A stretch of DNA of 64,000 nt from Bacillota bacterium. Its GTDB lineage: Bacteria > Bacillota > Clostridia > Ch29. The stretch covers positions 46,909-110,908 of the forward strand of contig JABVCK010000015.1 in the NCBI GenBank assembly GCA_013540605.1, written 5' to 3'. Positions 8,635-17,853 of the stretch are shown here, piece after piece. Every line of letters starts with the position of its first letter. The stretch's first letter is position 1. The position numbers were made by a program, and so were the translations under genes. The notes under the pieces are model-generated. The model did not search any database. It was not told where the DNA came from and worked only from the letters and a program-made list of their open reading frames with translations.

Positions 8635-9792
8635 TTGAGACGTTTAATCATCATGGTAATAATATCTATATCAATGACAGTCCTTTCCGGATGCTGGGAC
8701 AGGATGGAGATAGGCAGCATCACCTTTCCCGTCGCCATGGCAATGGACCGGAACGCGCAGACAGGCATGATAGACCTCTACGCACAGGTTGTAAAGACTT
8801 CCGTTGGTCCGGAGGGACAGATGGTAAAAACCTTCGAAACTCTGGAGTCCAGCGGCCGGACCCTGTCGCAGGCCATGTACAGGATGACCGACCGCGCCGA
8901 GCAGCGGATTTCCTGGAAACACATTAATGTCATTGTCATAAGCGAAAACTTTGCCCGGCATGGTCTTGCCGAAGTTATGGACCTTCTGTCCCGTTTTACG
9001 CAAATCCGTGATACCAGCTATCTGCTTGTAACGGATGAAAACCTGAAGGAGCTTTTACAGGGAAACCCGAAGGTAGATATAGGTATCCCTACCCCCCTGG
9101 CGGCAATAACGATATCGGGTGAGAGAACGGCAAAAACCAAGGTCGTTTCCCTTAAGGATTTTTTCTCGGCGTATCTTAGTGAAGGCCGCGAACCCGTGAT
9201 CCCAAAGGTCAGCATAGCGCAAAGAGAGGGTGATAGAATACAGCTTGAGTTCAATGAATTAGGTGTATTCAAACGCGACAAGCTTGTCGGGTTCATAACA
9301 CAGGAAGAGACCATGGGTTTATTGTGGGTGGTCCAGAAAACCACCTCAGGAAACCTCATGATTCCATGTTCCAGCGGAAAAAATGGGATAATCTCAATAA
9401 ACCCGTTGCAAACAAGGTCCAGAATAATTCCTGATATCACCGACAAGCTCCGTATCACGATAGAAGTCAAAGCCGAATACAGCCTTATAGAAATGACATG
9501 CCCGGTTGTTATGACTACCAACAATGTCAATGAAATAAACCGTAAGGTTGAAGAGTATGTCAAGAAGCGCATCGAGCAAACTATAGAAAGAACCAGGAAG
9601 GAATTCAATTTAGATGTTTTCGGGTTCGGCGAAAGGGTGTACCGGAAGTACCCGCAGTACTGGTACGAAAACAAGGATAACTGGATGGAGATATATAAAG
9701 GCACGGAGTTCAAAATCACTGTGCAAGCGCAGATGCGGCGCACCGGAGAGACATCCGACAGCCTGGTGTTTGAGTTCAGAAGGGGTGAATAG
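8635..9792 (+). CDS. gerKC: Spore germination lipoprotein subunit C (Ger(x)C family)
   Basis: This 385-residue lipoprotein has a signal peptide ending in the lipobox VLSGC (Cys near residue 21), followed by WDRMEIG, the usual GerC start after the cysteine. It completes the receptor on the outer face of the inner spore membrane. The TTG at 8635 is favoured, 2 nt after the stop of gerKB and behind AGAGGGTATAGGG. The C-terminal part NLDVFGFGERVYRKYPQYW matches the conserved end of Ger(x)C proteins. Confidence 0.94.
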   Translation: MRRLIIMVIISISMTVLSGCWDRMEIGSITFPVAMAMDRNAQTGMIDLYAQVVKTSVGPEGQMVKTFETLESSGRTLSQAMYRMTDRAEQRISWKHINVIVISENFARHGLAEVMDLLSRFTQIRDTSYLLVTDENLKELLQGNPKVDIGIPTPLAAITISGERTAKTKVVSLKDFFSAYLSEGREPVIPKVSIAQREGDRIQLEFNELGVFKRDKLVGFITQEETMGLLWVVQKTTSGNLMIPCSSGKNGIISINPLQTRSRIIPDITDKLRITIEVKAEYSLIEMTCPVVMTTNNVNEINRKVEEYVKKRIEQTIERTRKEFNLDVFGFGERVYRKYPQYWYENKDNWMEIYKGTEFKITVQAQMRRTGETSDSLVFEFRRGE

Positions 9793-9795
9793 GCT

Positions 9796-10008
9796 TTGCT
9801 TGAGATATTCACAGCTTTATTGCTGGTTTTCGGAATCGCTGCGGGGATAGATGTACCCTTCCTGATCAAGGCAAAGAAATGGAAGGACCTGAAAATCTAC
9901 ATAGTCCTTTGGTTTATCGGGTTTATTCTGAATGTACTCGCACGCATATTTGATATAGATTTTGCCGCTATGTCCGACTGGTTCGTTAAGACCATAGGCT
10001 ACACCTAA
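9796..10008 (+). CDS. Small two-helix membrane protein at the end of the ger operon
   Basis: This is a 70-residue protein with two hydrophobic stretches (LEIFTALLLVFGIAAGI and IYIVLWFIGFILNVLARIF) separated by a basic loop KAKKWKDLK. It begins with TTG 3 nt after gerKC and behind GAAGGGGTGAATAGG, so it belongs to the operon. Small proteins of this kind accompany some clostridial ger operons and may be a D-type accessory subunit. That role is inferred from position only. Its stop overlaps the end of the convergent amidase gene by 4 nt. Confidence 0.75.
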   Translation: MLEIFTALLLVFGIAAGIDVPFLIKAKKWKDLKIYIVLWFIGFILNVLARIFDIDFAAMSDWFVKTIGYT

Positions 10009-10790
10009 TAGAGGTCTTCTCTCCTGTCCGAAAACACCGGAATCCTGTTCCTGACATCATCGACCAGGCCGAGGTCAATCTTGACGTTGACGATACACTC
10101 CTTGTCCCCCGCCTGGGCTATGACTTCTCCCCAGGGGTCCACCACCATGGAGCGGCCGAAGAAACTATCTCTGCCGCTTCTGCCCACCCTGTTGGCAGCC
10201 ACAACGTAGAGCTGGTTCTCAATAGCCCTAGCCCTGAGCAGTGTCACCCAGTGCTCCTGCCGGGGGAACGGCCACTGTGCGGGAACAAATACAACCCTGG
10301 CTCCCTTCAGGGCCAGGCTCCTCATCAGCTCTGGGAAACGCAGGTCATAGCAAATCAGTATGCCGCAGCTTATATCATCGAGCCGGAAAAGCCCAAGCTC
10401 TTCTCCGGGAGATAAAAACCTGTCTTCTTCCATCAAACCGAAAAGGTGTATCTTGCTGTACTGTGAGATTACTTCCCCTTTCCTGCCTACAATATAGGAA
10501 GTATTGTATACCCTGTCGTCCCTCATATCTGCCACCGAGCCTGCTATGATATTTATGCCGGTTTCCCTGGCCAATCCTTTGACCATCGGCAGGGTCGGGT
10601 CCCCATTCCTGTCGCAGATGGACTTCAAGCTATCGAAACTATAGCCGGTATTCCACATTTCGGGCATTATAATTACATCGGGGTTTGTCTCGGCAGCTCT
10701 TTCAATCAGCTTCAAAGCCGTACTCCTGTTTTTTTCCGGACATCCCGCCTCCACGTTCATCTGAATGAGCGAAACAAGCATCCTCCCCAT
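10005..10790 (-). CDS. Carbon-nitrogen hydrolase (nitrilase superfamily amidase)
   Basis: This is a 261-residue enzyme with the Glu-Lys-Cys triad in canonical context: MPEMWNTGY (Glu near 48), SKIHLFG (Lys near 120) and GILICYDLRFPE (Cys near 153). The family hydrolyses amides, and the closest well-known relatives in sequence style are omega-amidases and predicted deaminated-glutathione amidases. The exact substrate is uncertain. ATG 10790 is chosen because GGAGG lies 8 nt upstream, embedded around the stop of the rhomboid gene. It is probably co-transcribed with the rhomboid gene. Confidence 0.88.
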   Translation of the reverse strand: MGRMLVSLIQMNVEAGCPEKNRSTALKLIERAAETNPDVIIMPEMWNTGYSFDSLKSICDRNGDPTLPMVKGLARETGINIIAGSVADMRDDRVYNTSYIVGRKGEVISQYSKIHLFGLMEEDRFLSPGEELGLFRLDDISCGILICYDLRFPELMRSLALKGARVVFVPAQWPFPRQEHWVTLLRARAIENQLYVVAANRVGRSGRDSFFGRSMVVDPWGEVIAQAGDKECIVNVKIDLGLVDDVRNRIPVFSDRREDLY

Positions 10791-10795
10791 ATAAA

Positions 10796-11845
10796 TTACC
10801 TCCAATCCGAATATTTAAGTATGACCATTGATGCTGCATATCCCCCGGCCAGCCCTCCGATATGGGCAAAATTGTCTATCCCCGGGTACGTAAACCCGAT
10901 GAACAGGTTAATTCCAATTATAGTAGCAATATTGCCTATAAATCCTCTGTTGAGCACCCCCGGCCTTGCCTTTCCAAAATAGAGCAGTGCGCCCAGCAAA
11001 CCGAATATTGCCCCCGATGCCCCTGCAGAAACCGCCTTTGTAAATAAAAAACTGGATACGCTTCCGCATAACCCCGCCGCAAAGTAAATGATAATAAACT
11101 TCACTCTGCCGAATATAATTTCAGACAGGCTTCCCAGCTGGTATAGCGCATAGGAATTAAAGCTGAGGTGTACCAGGCCGACGTGCAAAAACATTGGTGT
11201 AACCAGCCTCCAGTATTGCCCCTGTGCTATTAACGGACTGTACATGGCGCCGAATCTTATCAGGACACTGCTGTTGGTGGATCCCCCTGCCATCGTCATA
11301 AGCATCCAGAGGATGAAGTTTACCGACAGTATGGCATAGGTGACCATTGGAACGGGCTTTTTCCGGGTTCTCTTTGGAACTTCAGCCTCCAGGTCCTTCG
11401 GCCTGTATTCATCCAATACCCTGGAATCCGAAAGCTTTTTGAGAACTCCATCGACCGTTTCATTTCCGCTGCTCCCAATGACAGCCGACCGGTCAAGGTC
11501 AACCCGGATTTCAGCAATCTGAAGCCTGGAACTGCTGCTGTATGTTGAATGATCCGCTCCCGGTTCATCTTTAGCCCCGACGTGAATGGCACTGAGATCG
11601 GCCTTTCTACATCCGGTCGTATCCATGAATCTCATCAATCCCGGCAGCAGGCCTTCAATATACGAAGTTAATGAGACCTCAAAATCAAAAAAGACTACCT
11701 CAAGCCTCTCCCCTCTTTTCTCAACCAGAGCACAGGCAGGTTTATCCGCATTGATCTTCAGTATGGAAAAACCGTGATCGGAAATCAGTTCATACGCCGC
11801 TGCGTTCACATATTTATTCGCTATATCGGGTTCCAACTCAGCCAC
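10796..11845 (-). CDS. Rhomboid family intramembrane serine protease (GluP/YqgP-like)
   Basis: This 349-residue protein has an N-terminal soluble domain of about 170 residues, as in Bacillus GluP, then six membrane helices. The catalytic serine is in SAGASGAIFGLLGALL and the catalytic histidine in DNFAHIGGLAGGYAAS; the HVGLVHLSFNSYAL loop region is intact. No C-terminal TPR region follows, so it is shorter than GluP. The start is GTG at 11845. It lies directly downstream of ytfJ on the same strand, only 11 bp away. Confidence 0.92.
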   Translation of the reverse strand: MAELEPDIANKYVNAAAYELISDHGFSILKINADKPACALVEKRGERLEVVFFDFEVSLTSYIEGLLPGLMRFMDTTGCRKADLSAIHVGAKDEPGADHSTYSSSSRLQIAEIRVDLDRSAVIGSSGNETVDGVLKKLSDSRVLDEYRPKDLEAEVPKRTRKKPVPMVTYAILSVNFILWMLMTMAGGSTNSSVLIRFGAMYSPLIAQGQYWRLVTPMFLHVGLVHLSFNSYALYQLGSLSEIIFGRVKFIIIYFAAGLCGSVSSFLFTKAVSAGASGAIFGLLGALLYFGKARPGVLNRGFIGNIATIIGINLFIGFTYPGIDNFAHIGGLAGGYAASMVILKYSDWR

Positions 11846-11856
11846 ACCTCTAATCT

Positions 11857-12261
11857 CTACCTGACCCTTAGTTTCTCTTCTCCCTTTTCATTACCCTTAT
11901 TATTTTTATTATTCTTACCGGCTGTCTTGCTTTTTATTTTTTTAACAATGTCGGGTATCATATCGATCAGCCTTTCGATTCCTCCAGCTCCGTTGAGCGG
12001 AACTACCGAAATGTCCCCTTCCCGAACTACAATAACAGCAGTAGGGGAAATCTTGGCTCCAAGTCCGGCTGCGCCTCCCTGGCGGCCTGCACTCTTCGCA
12101 TCTTCACCCCCGCCGGCGCCCGTGCCCATACCGAAGGTAACGTTTATTACAGGAATCAGGGTGACGTCACCGACTTCAATAGCTTCGCCCACCACGGCCT
12201 TGGTGGTAAGAAAGCTTTCCATCTCATCAAATATTGCCTTTAGGTTCTCTTTTAAATCCAT
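11857..12261 (-). CDS. ytfJ: GerW family sporulation protein YtfJ
   Basis: This 134-residue protein matches YtfJ/GerW across its length. It has an N-terminal helical part (LKENLKAIFDEMESFLTTKAVVGE), then IPVINVTFGMGTGAGG and GAGLGAKISPTAVIVV-like segments, with a lysine/asparagine-rich tail. GerW is made in the forespore and is needed for normal germination in Bacillus. A Gly-rich stretch near residues 45-65 is typical. The ATG has GGGAGGTAAAGA upstream. In Bacillus ytfJ neighbours ytfI, as here. Confidence 0.93.
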   Translation of the reverse strand: MDLKENLKAIFDEMESFLTTKAVVGEAIEVGDVTLIPVINVTFGMGTGAGGGEDAKSAGRQGGAAGLGAKISPTAVIVVREGDISVVPLNGAGGIERLIDMIPDIVKKIKSKTAGKNNKNNKGNEKGEEKLRVR

Positions 12262-12279
12262 ATTCTTTACCTCCCTATG

Positions 12280-12313
12280 GGAAAAGGGGTCAGGCTTGAA
12301 ATATTCCCTTATT
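12280..12313. repeat. 34-bp dispersed repeat, copy 1
   Basis: The 34 bp here, starting GGAAAAGGGGTCAGGCTTGA, recur without mismatch in reverse orientation at 42482-42515. Neither copy is coding. This copy lies between ytfJ and heptamer block D and the other abuts the mutS2 stop codon, so the sequence seems part of the same intergenic repeat economy. Confidence 0.8.
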
Positions 12314-12329
12314 CCCTTATTCTCTTATT

Positions 12330-12393
12330 AGTTGGTAGTTCGTAGTTGACCACTGCCGACTGGTCACTGGCAACTACGATAAGGAATGTCCCC
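12330..12393. repeat. Heptamer-phased intergenic repeat block D (short)
   Basis: Seven heptamers in register run from 12330 to 12378 (AGTTGGT, AGTTCGT, AGTTGAC, CACTGCC and so on). They switch from AGTT-type to ACTG-type units without a central core, and the block closes with GGAATGTCCCC at 12383-12393. It sits against the 3' end of the DUF2953 gene (stop at 12374), so the last units are just inside or at that gene's end. Confidence 0.7.
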
Positions 12394-12967
12394 AATAAAG
12401 TTTGGAAAGCAGCCGCTCCTTTGTGAAGACGGCCAAAACCTTCAAAATTACCATAATCACCGCAGCCGGTATTAGTATCCCTTCAAAATGTAGATCAACC
12501 TCCAGTGTTTCCCCGGAGAAATCCGGCTGAAACTCAACGTTGCCGTTCAGAAAGGCAGGTATACAGTAAACCATTCCGCACAACATGCCCGTATATGCCG
12601 GGTCCTCAAAGCCTACCCTTAACTTTGCCTGATAACTCTTAGCTACGGCAGTGCCATAAACTCCCTTCCCCACCCGCAGCATAAACCTGACATACTGCTT
12701 GCTCCTGAAGGGACTTTTTTCTCTGCCCGCTCTCTCCTTCTCCTTTTTTCCCCTATCCGCGGTGCCCCTCACCCTGTTGTAAACCCTGGCACCGAAAAAC
12801 CTGGCTGTGGTACAGCTGTTTTCTATTTCCCTGTCGTAGTTATAGCAAACCATCCCCCATGCGTAGGACGCATGGATTTTCAGGCAAAACCGGCTGGAAT
12901 TACTAAGCCCCAGACGGAATCTTACCGGCAGAACCGGTATTATCAATAGAAAAGCCCAAAGAACCAT
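12374..12967 (-). CDS. ytfI: DUF2953 membrane protein (YtfI)
   Basis: This 197-residue protein has N- and C-terminal hydrophobic segments and the DUF2953 pattern, including GTAVAKSYQAKLRVGFEDPAYTGML and a central basic linker. YtfI is the usual neighbour of YtfJ/GerW in spore formers; its biochemical role is unknown. I chose ATG 12967 because AAGGGTGG lies 5 nt upstream and a membrane helix (VLWAFLLIIPVL) follows. A longer frame to 13084 is open but its extra N-terminus looks non-coding. Confidence 0.82.
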   Translation of the reverse strand: MVLWAFLLIIPVLPVRFRLGLSNSSRFCLKIHASYAWGMVCYNYDREIENSCTTARFFGARVYNRVRGTADRGKKEKERAGREKSPFRSKQYVRFMLRVGKGVYGTAVAKSYQAKLRVGFEDPAYTGMLCGMVYCIPAFLNGNVEFQPDFSGETLEVDLHFEGILIPAAVIMVILKVLAVFTKERLLSKLYWGHSLS

Positions 12968-13117
12968 AGAAACCACCCTTACATCCACGGAAGCATATCT
13001 TCTGTTATATGTATTATTCTTTACATTATGCCAAAAACCTCTTTTATTGTCTTTAATTCCAGCATCCTGATGCACAGTTTTCATTCCACAAGGAAGGGCT
13101 TGCCCCTGGACCCCTCG

Positions 13118-14098
13118 CTATTGCAGGCTTAAGTCTTTTTTCCAAAACGGCCGGTACAGCGCATAAATCAAACCCAGAATCCTCTCATCTCCTGTCAAGG
13201 GCATAATACTAACCACATCCATGACAAAATTCTCCGCGACATACAGGCAAATCCTTGAAGTCCCGCAGTAATCAGTTGTTCCCTGGAACGGTACCATATC
13301 TTCATCGTTAGGTTTGATATCCTGAGGCACCGGTTTTGCATGCCTTCCGGTGGTGTTCCCTATACGGTTTACCAGGCTCTTTCCGGTATCAAACCCAAAA
13401 ACCCTTATTCTATCCAGCTGCAAAGGGTCGTCTCCAATTTTTGCGGCACCATGGGCTGTGGTTACCGCCATATCAATCCCTTCGGCCTTAAGAACACCCC
13501 TTAAAGCGCTGGAATGCCTGCCGAAGGGATAACAGAAAAACCTTACAGGCTTATCAAGCAGTTCTTCCAGAACCTCTCTGGCCCCTGCCACCTGAGCCCT
13601 CATCCTCGCACTGTCCATGTCCGACAGGTTGTACAGGTGTGACGCGCTGTGATTTTGTATGTCAAACACACCGCTGTGCTGCATCTCAACCAGCATCTCT
13701 CCGTCAAGATATCCATAACTGCCGATATAATCGGTTATCATAAACACCGTGGCACAATACCCATACTCGCTCAATATTCCGAATGCATGGGAATAATTGC
13801 TTAAATAACCATCGTCAAAGGTTATCAGTACCGGATTCTCCGGGAGCCCTTCCCCACCCGAAAAATATTCATGCAGTTGCTCAAAGGTTATTGAGTTGTA
13901 CCCCATATACTTTAATGTTCTTATATGGTCTTCAAATCTGTCAACAGGTACATTAAGGGCATCCTCTTCTCCGCCCTCATCAACGATGTTATGGTACATC
14001 AGGATTGGAACAGGCTGATTCAAACCATTGGCGAATGCCGGAACCACTCCGGAGACCGACAGGACAACAATCAATACAGCTGCTGCTATTTTTTTCAA
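13118..14098 (-). CDS. Secreted polysaccharide deacetylase (NodB domain)
   Basis: This is a 326-residue protein with a cleavable signal peptide (LKKIAAAVLIVVLSVSG ... AFA). The NodB motifs are motif 1 ITFDDGYLSNY (metal-binding Asp pair), motif 2 QNHSASHLYN (metal-binding His pair) and motif 3 YPFGRHS. It should deacetylate an N-acetylglucosamine polymer such as peptidoglycan or a biofilm glycan outside the cell. TTG 14098 is the preferred start, 8 nt after GGGAGG. A C-terminal extension of about 80 residues follows the NodB fold. Confidence 0.92.
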   Translation of the reverse strand: MKKIAAAVLIVVLSVSGVVPAFANGLNQPVPILMYHNIVDEGGEEDALNVPVDRFEDHIRTLKYMGYNSITFEQLHEYFSGGEGLPENPVLITFDDGYLSNYSHAFGILSEYGYCATVFMITDYIGSYGYLDGEMLVEMQHSGVFDIQNHSASHLYNLSDMDSARMRAQVAGAREVLEELLDKPVRFFCYPFGRHSSALRGVLKAEGIDMAVTTAHGAAKIGDDPLQLDRIRVFGFDTGKSLVNRIGNTTGRHAKPVPQDIKPNDEDMVPFQGTTDYCGTSRICLYVAENFVMDVVSIMPLTGDERILGLIYALYRPFWKKDLSLQ

Positions 14099-14260
14099 TA
14101 CCGCTACCTCCCACAGGTATTGCAGGAGAACTGGCCCCTGCAGCTTCAACCCGGTTTATTGTCATCTAGTATTCTTAACCTAAACCCCTTGTTAAATACC
14201 TGTGGCCTGGTACAATATGATCAGAGCGATATCAATATCCACCTCTTGAATAAAGTATCT

Positions 14261-14299
14261 ATAACAAACACCAGAGTACAAAACCCTGGTGTTTGTTAT
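14261..14299. terminator. Perfect 14-bp inverted repeat, probable terminator/attenuator
   Basis: ATAACAAACACCAG at 14261-14274 pairs exactly with CTGGTGTTTGTTAT at 14286-14299 across an 11-nt loop. No long T-run follows on either strand. It lies 84 bp beyond the stop of the TRAP substrate-binding gene, so it could end that operon or act as an operator for the deacetylase gene. In the 233-bp gap 14150-14382 I see nothing else. Confidence 0.55.
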
Positions 14300-14382
14300 G
14301 AGCATACAATACATAATAAGATTTATATGTTTGAAACACTCTTTTTAGTCATATAAATATTCTAATCCCTTAGTACACATGT

Positions 14383-15411
14383 TCATTGAATCTCTTTTAC
14401 TATGCTTTCAAATAATTTTTCGCCATAGTCTCCTTTAACTAAAGGCCATACCTGCTCTCTGGTCTTCTTTGCAAAGGCTGCAAGCTCAGCGTCGGTAAAC
14501 TCAACAATCTTTATTCCTTCAGCTGCAAGCTTACCTTCAAATTCTTTTTCCTGTTGCTCAGCGTCTCTGAAACGTTTTTCTTCCATTGCCTTAGCTGCAT
14601 CCAGGAGAGCTTTCTGTTGCTCAGGTGATAGCTTGTTAAACTCCTCTTTATTTACATACATATACCACATTTCAAAGTGGTCATTCAATGGCAGATACCA
14701 TTTAACTAAATCTTTAAAGTTCGAGTAATAACCTTCGGCTCCAGCACCGATAGCCCCCTCAACAATACCGGTCTGCATAGCAGTAAATGTCTCGGCAAAT
14801 GGCAGAGGTGTCGCTATATACCCCAAGGCTTCAGCAGTTTTTTCAAAGGACTTTATTGGAGGAACCCTTATCTTTATATTCTTTGGAACGTCAGCATTTC
14901 CAGGTTCCTTGGGTTCTTTTACTAGAGCAATTCCTCCAAAATATAGTGGGTAAACGGCAATAAGCTTCATTCCATTCTTATCAAGTATTTCGGCCATTGC
15001 AGTATTTAATTTGCTGTCGCTGGCGTATACCTTACGCGCCTGATTCCAGTTTTCAACAAGGTATGGAGCACTTGTAATGCCGAAGCTCTTATCCAAGTTT
15101 GTCCCTACCGGGGCCACTTGCATATGAATATCACCTATGCTAACACGTTCCTGAACAACTGTATAGTCTCCTAATTGGCTGGCAGGATAAATTTCGAGCT
15201 TTAAACTGCCATTACTTCTGTTCTCCACATCTTTTGCAAAGGCCTGAAAATCCAGGTCTGAAACAGAGCCAGCCGGCCTTATATGGGCGAATTTCCAGAC
15301 TTTTACTTCATTTTCTTTATTATCACCTGTCCCAGATGGAGAACATGCTGCAAGGCTTGCTGCTAAGAATATAACGCAAATAACTAGGCTTATGCTTTTC
15401 AACCCTTTCAT
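14383..15411 (-). CDS. dctP: TRAP transporter solute-binding protein (DctP family), lipoprotein
   Basis: This 342-residue protein has a lipoprotein signal ending in LAAC (Cys near residue 23). The mature part resembles DctP: WKFAHIRPAGS at the start, ENWNQARKVYASD, and the substrate-binding arginine region IKIRVPPIKSFEKTAEALG. It captures a small organic acid for the DctQM channel. ATG 15411 has AAAGGAGG 7 nt upstream; a longer frame to 15549 starts inside the preceding gene. It is the last gene of the operon, separated from dctM by a cyclodeaminase-like gene. Confidence 0.93.
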   Translation of the reverse strand: MKGLKSISLVICVIFLAASLAACSPSGTGDNKENEVKVWKFAHIRPAGSVSDLDFQAFAKDVENRSNGSLKLEIYPASQLGDYTVVQERVSIGDIHMQVAPVGTNLDKSFGITSAPYLVENWNQARKVYASDSKLNTAMAEILDKNGMKLIAVYPLYFGGIALVKEPKEPGNADVPKNIKIRVPPIKSFEKTAEALGYIATPLPFAETFTAMQTGIVEGAIGAGAEGYYSNFKDLVKWYLPLNDHFEMWYMYVNKEEFNKLSPEQQKALLDAAKAMEEKRFRDAEQQEKEFEGKLAAEGIKIVEFTDAELAAFAKKTREQVWPLVKGDYGEKLFESIVKEIQ

Positions 15412-15446
15412 TTTTGCTCCTCCTTTATTTTTTATTTGATGCGTTT

Positions 15447-16451
15447 TTATACAAAGGCAAACTTTCCGCCCAAGCCTTTCTCTACTGCTTTCTGGAGCAC
15501 TACAGTTGCTACTGCAATGTCCATAGCACCTGTACCTATTGGTATGCAAAGAATACGATCATTTTCATTTGTTCGTCCTGGCTTTAACCCGGCAGCAAGT
15601 TCACCTATTGTAGCATAAATGTCCTTTTCTGTGATTTTTCCCGCTGCATTAAGTTCTGCAAGGGCTCCTCTATGTAGGGTCTGTCCTATATGGTCAACGA
15701 TAATCTTATCGGCATTCAGTATGAATGCATCTTCGCATTCCTGGTAAGAGCCCATTGGGAATAAAACCATTCCCGGTTTAATCCACTCGTCTTTGACAAA
15801 CTTATCTTTAGATTGGGTAACACAAACAACTGCATCTCCCTTTGCCGCCTCTTCAGGTGTGTCGGCAATTATAATTTCCCCTTTTACTACATCCTTCATA
15901 TTGTTCGCAAACTTCAAACTTGCTTCTCTGTTAATGTCAAAGACTCTTAGTTCCTCGATATCAAACACTTCAGAAATTGCCATGGTCTGGGTATGTCCCT
16001 GCATTCCCGCTCCGAACAAGCCTATACGGATTGAATTTTTGTTATGCATGTACTTTAAGGCAACTGCCGTTTGAGCACCTGTACGAAGATTGGTAATGTG
16101 TTCTCCATCCATAACTGCCCTAAAATGCCCAATCTTGGGGTCTATCAGAAGTATCAGGGAAGTAATATACGGAAAACCAAGCCTCTTTCGCTCGCCTAAG
16201 AATCCACCGGCCCACTTAATACCTGCAGTATCCAGCCAGCCTACATAAGCGGGCATGGCATTCATAAACCCTTGATATGGGGGATATGGAGCTGTTTCCC
16301 CTAAATCGAGATTTACTTTAGTAGGATTAATAGTTGTACCTTCACCAAATCCCTTAAATGTCTTGTCAACTATCTCCACTACATCTTTCATCGTTATAAC
16401 CTGATTTACGTCTTCCTGGCTTAATAATACTGTGTCAATTTTACCTGGCAT
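15447..16451 (-). CDS. Ornithine cyclodeaminase / mu-crystallin family protein, paralogue 1
   Basis: This 334-residue NAD(P)-binding enzyme has a substrate-side region FMNAMPAYVGWLDTAGIKWAGG and DGEHITNLRTGAQTAVALKY near 100-130. The Rossmann motif is GLFGAGMQGHTQ. The family includes ornithine cyclodeaminase, alanine dehydrogenase, ketimine reductases, SbnB and ectoine-pathway EutC, so the reaction cannot be named from sequence. A second paralogue is encoded at 21812-22804 in the same operon, which suggests two steps or two subunits. The ATG follows CAAGGGGGA. Confidence 0.88.
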   Translation of the reverse strand: MPGKIDTVLLSQEDVNQVITMKDVVEIVDKTFKGFGEGTTINPTKVNLDLGETAPYPPYQGFMNAMPAYVGWLDTAGIKWAGGFLGERKRLGFPYITSLILLIDPKIGHFRAVMDGEHITNLRTGAQTAVALKYMHNKNSIRIGLFGAGMQGHTQTMAISEVFDIEELRVFDINREASLKFANNMKDVVKGEIIIADTPEEAAKGDAVVCVTQSKDKFVKDEWIKPGMVLFPMGSYQECEDAFILNADKIIVDHIGQTLHRGALAELNAAGKITEKDIYATIGELAAGLKPGRTNENDRILCIPIGTGAMDIAVATVVLQKAVEKGLGGKFAFV

Positions 16452-16482
16452 TTTTATTCCCCCTTGTACGATATTTTTTTAT

Positions 16483-16518
16483 ATAAATTCTTTGAAACTG
16501 CTATCTCAAAGAATTTAT
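16483..16518 (-). terminator. Internal hairpin (attenuator/terminator) between dctM and cyclodeaminase 1
   Basis: ATAAATTCTTTGA (16483-16495) pairs perfectly with TCAAAGAATTTAT (16506-16518) around a 10-nt loop. On the minus strand it is followed by TATAAAAAAAT. It lies inside the operon between dctM (stop 16552) and the next gene (start 16451). It could lower expression of the two distal genes or stabilise a processed upstream transcript. Confidence 0.6.
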
Positions 16519-16551
16519 AAGCTATTAAACTGAATTGCTTTTTCTTGGGTC

Positions 16552-17853
16552 TTACATGAAACCCAAAAGCTTTGGCAGAAAAAGTGATAAATCCGGCCAG
16601 AAGGTAGTAAGAAATACAATTGGTATATATGCAAATGCGAGGAATAGTAATGTAGGCCTTAATATATCATTGAATTCGCACTTGCCAAGACGCATCCCCA
16701 GGTACAAAATGCTTGCGTAAGGTGGTGTAACTCCTCCCATAGCTAGGTTCACTCCCATTATGGCTGCAAAATGAATAGGATGGATGCCCAATTCCTTGAC
16801 CAGGGGAAGAAGCAGGGGCGCAACTAATATCATCCCGGTGGCATCGTTCACTATCATGCCAACAAGGAAAAGGAACAGATTTATAATTATTAGCATGAGC
16901 GTCCTGTTCTGAGTAAAATCAAAGAATAATTTTACAATAGCCTGGGGCACCTGGAGCATAACGTATGTCTGGCTCAGCATAAGACAGAATACAATCATTG
17001 TCATAATAGCACCTATAGAAGTAGACGATTCAAATGTCATCTTATAGAAGTTTTTGCGGTTTAGTGATCTATAGATCAGGAATCCCACTGGGATTGAATA
17101 AAAAGCTGCAACACCCGCAGCCTCCGTTGGGGTAAAAACTCCGCCGTATATACCACCGAGTATAATTATAGGCATTAATAGAGCAGGCAGTGCGTACCAA
17201 GTACGCGTTACGATTTGTTTGAGTTTCTCTGCAGGAGGCATAGGGGGTTCCAGAACTAGGTCAAACTTTCTTGCCCAAATCAAATTCATTACCGAAAGTG
17301 CAATTGTAATAGCAACTCCGGGCCCTATTGTTGCAAGGAAACAGGCTAAAATCGATGTCTCGGTGACCCATCCATATAGAATCATAATAACGCTTGGAGG
17401 GATTAAAAGACCTAATATTGATGAGACTGTTATAAGAGAGGTTGCATATCCTCTTGGATAACCCTGTTCAACCATTCTTGGGATCATAACCGGGGCTGTT
17501 GCAGCAACACCTGTAAAGCCACTCCCTGAAATTGCACCTATGAGAGCACAGGTTACAACACTTATGACACCAAGCCCTCCCTTTATCCTTCCAACAAAGG
17601 AATCGACAAAGTCAAGAAGACGCTTTGCTATACCGCTTTCACCCATTAAAGTCCCTGCCAGGATAAAAAGCGGACTGGCGAGAAGTACAGGGCTTATCAT
17701 TTGGTTAAACCCCCAAAGCATCATGCTCTTCATGGAGACTCCACCGAATATACTCATAAAAAGAAGTGCTCCTCCAAAACAGTAAGGAAGCGGTACACTC
17801 ATTATTAGGAGAATAACAAGTAGGATAACGTCGAGAAGAACAATTGTCAGCAT
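16552..17853 (-). CDS. dctM: TRAP transporter large permease (DctM family)
   Basis: This 433-residue, roughly 12-helix membrane protein has the DctM hallmarks FILAGTLMGESGIAKRLLDF, ISGSGFTGVAATAPVMIPRM and TPTEAAGVAAFYSIPVG. It forms the sodium-driven transport subunit with DctQ. The ATG follows AAGGAGGAGTT and overlaps the dctQ stop by 7 nt, so the two are translationally coupled as usual. Confidence 0.95.
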   Translation of the reverse strand: MLTIVLLDVILLVILLIMSVPLPYCFGGALLFMSIFGGVSMKSMMLWGFNQMISPVLLASPLFILAGTLMGESGIAKRLLDFVDSFVGRIKGGLGVISVVTCALIGAISGSGFTGVAATAPVMIPRMVEQGYPRGYATSLITVSSILGLLIPPSVIMILYGWVTETSILACFLATIGPGVAITIALSVMNLIWARKFDLVLEPPMPPAEKLKQIVTRTWYALPALLMPIIILGGIYGGVFTPTEAAGVAAFYSIPVGFLIYRSLNRKNFYKMTFESSTSIGAIMTMIVFCLMLSQTYVMLQVPQAIVKLFFDFTQNRTLMLIIINLFLFLVGMIVNDATGMILVAPLLLPLVKELGIHPIHFAAIMGVNLAMGGVTPPYASILYLGMRLGKCEFNDILRPTLLFLAFAYIPIVFLTTFWPDLSLFLPKLLGFM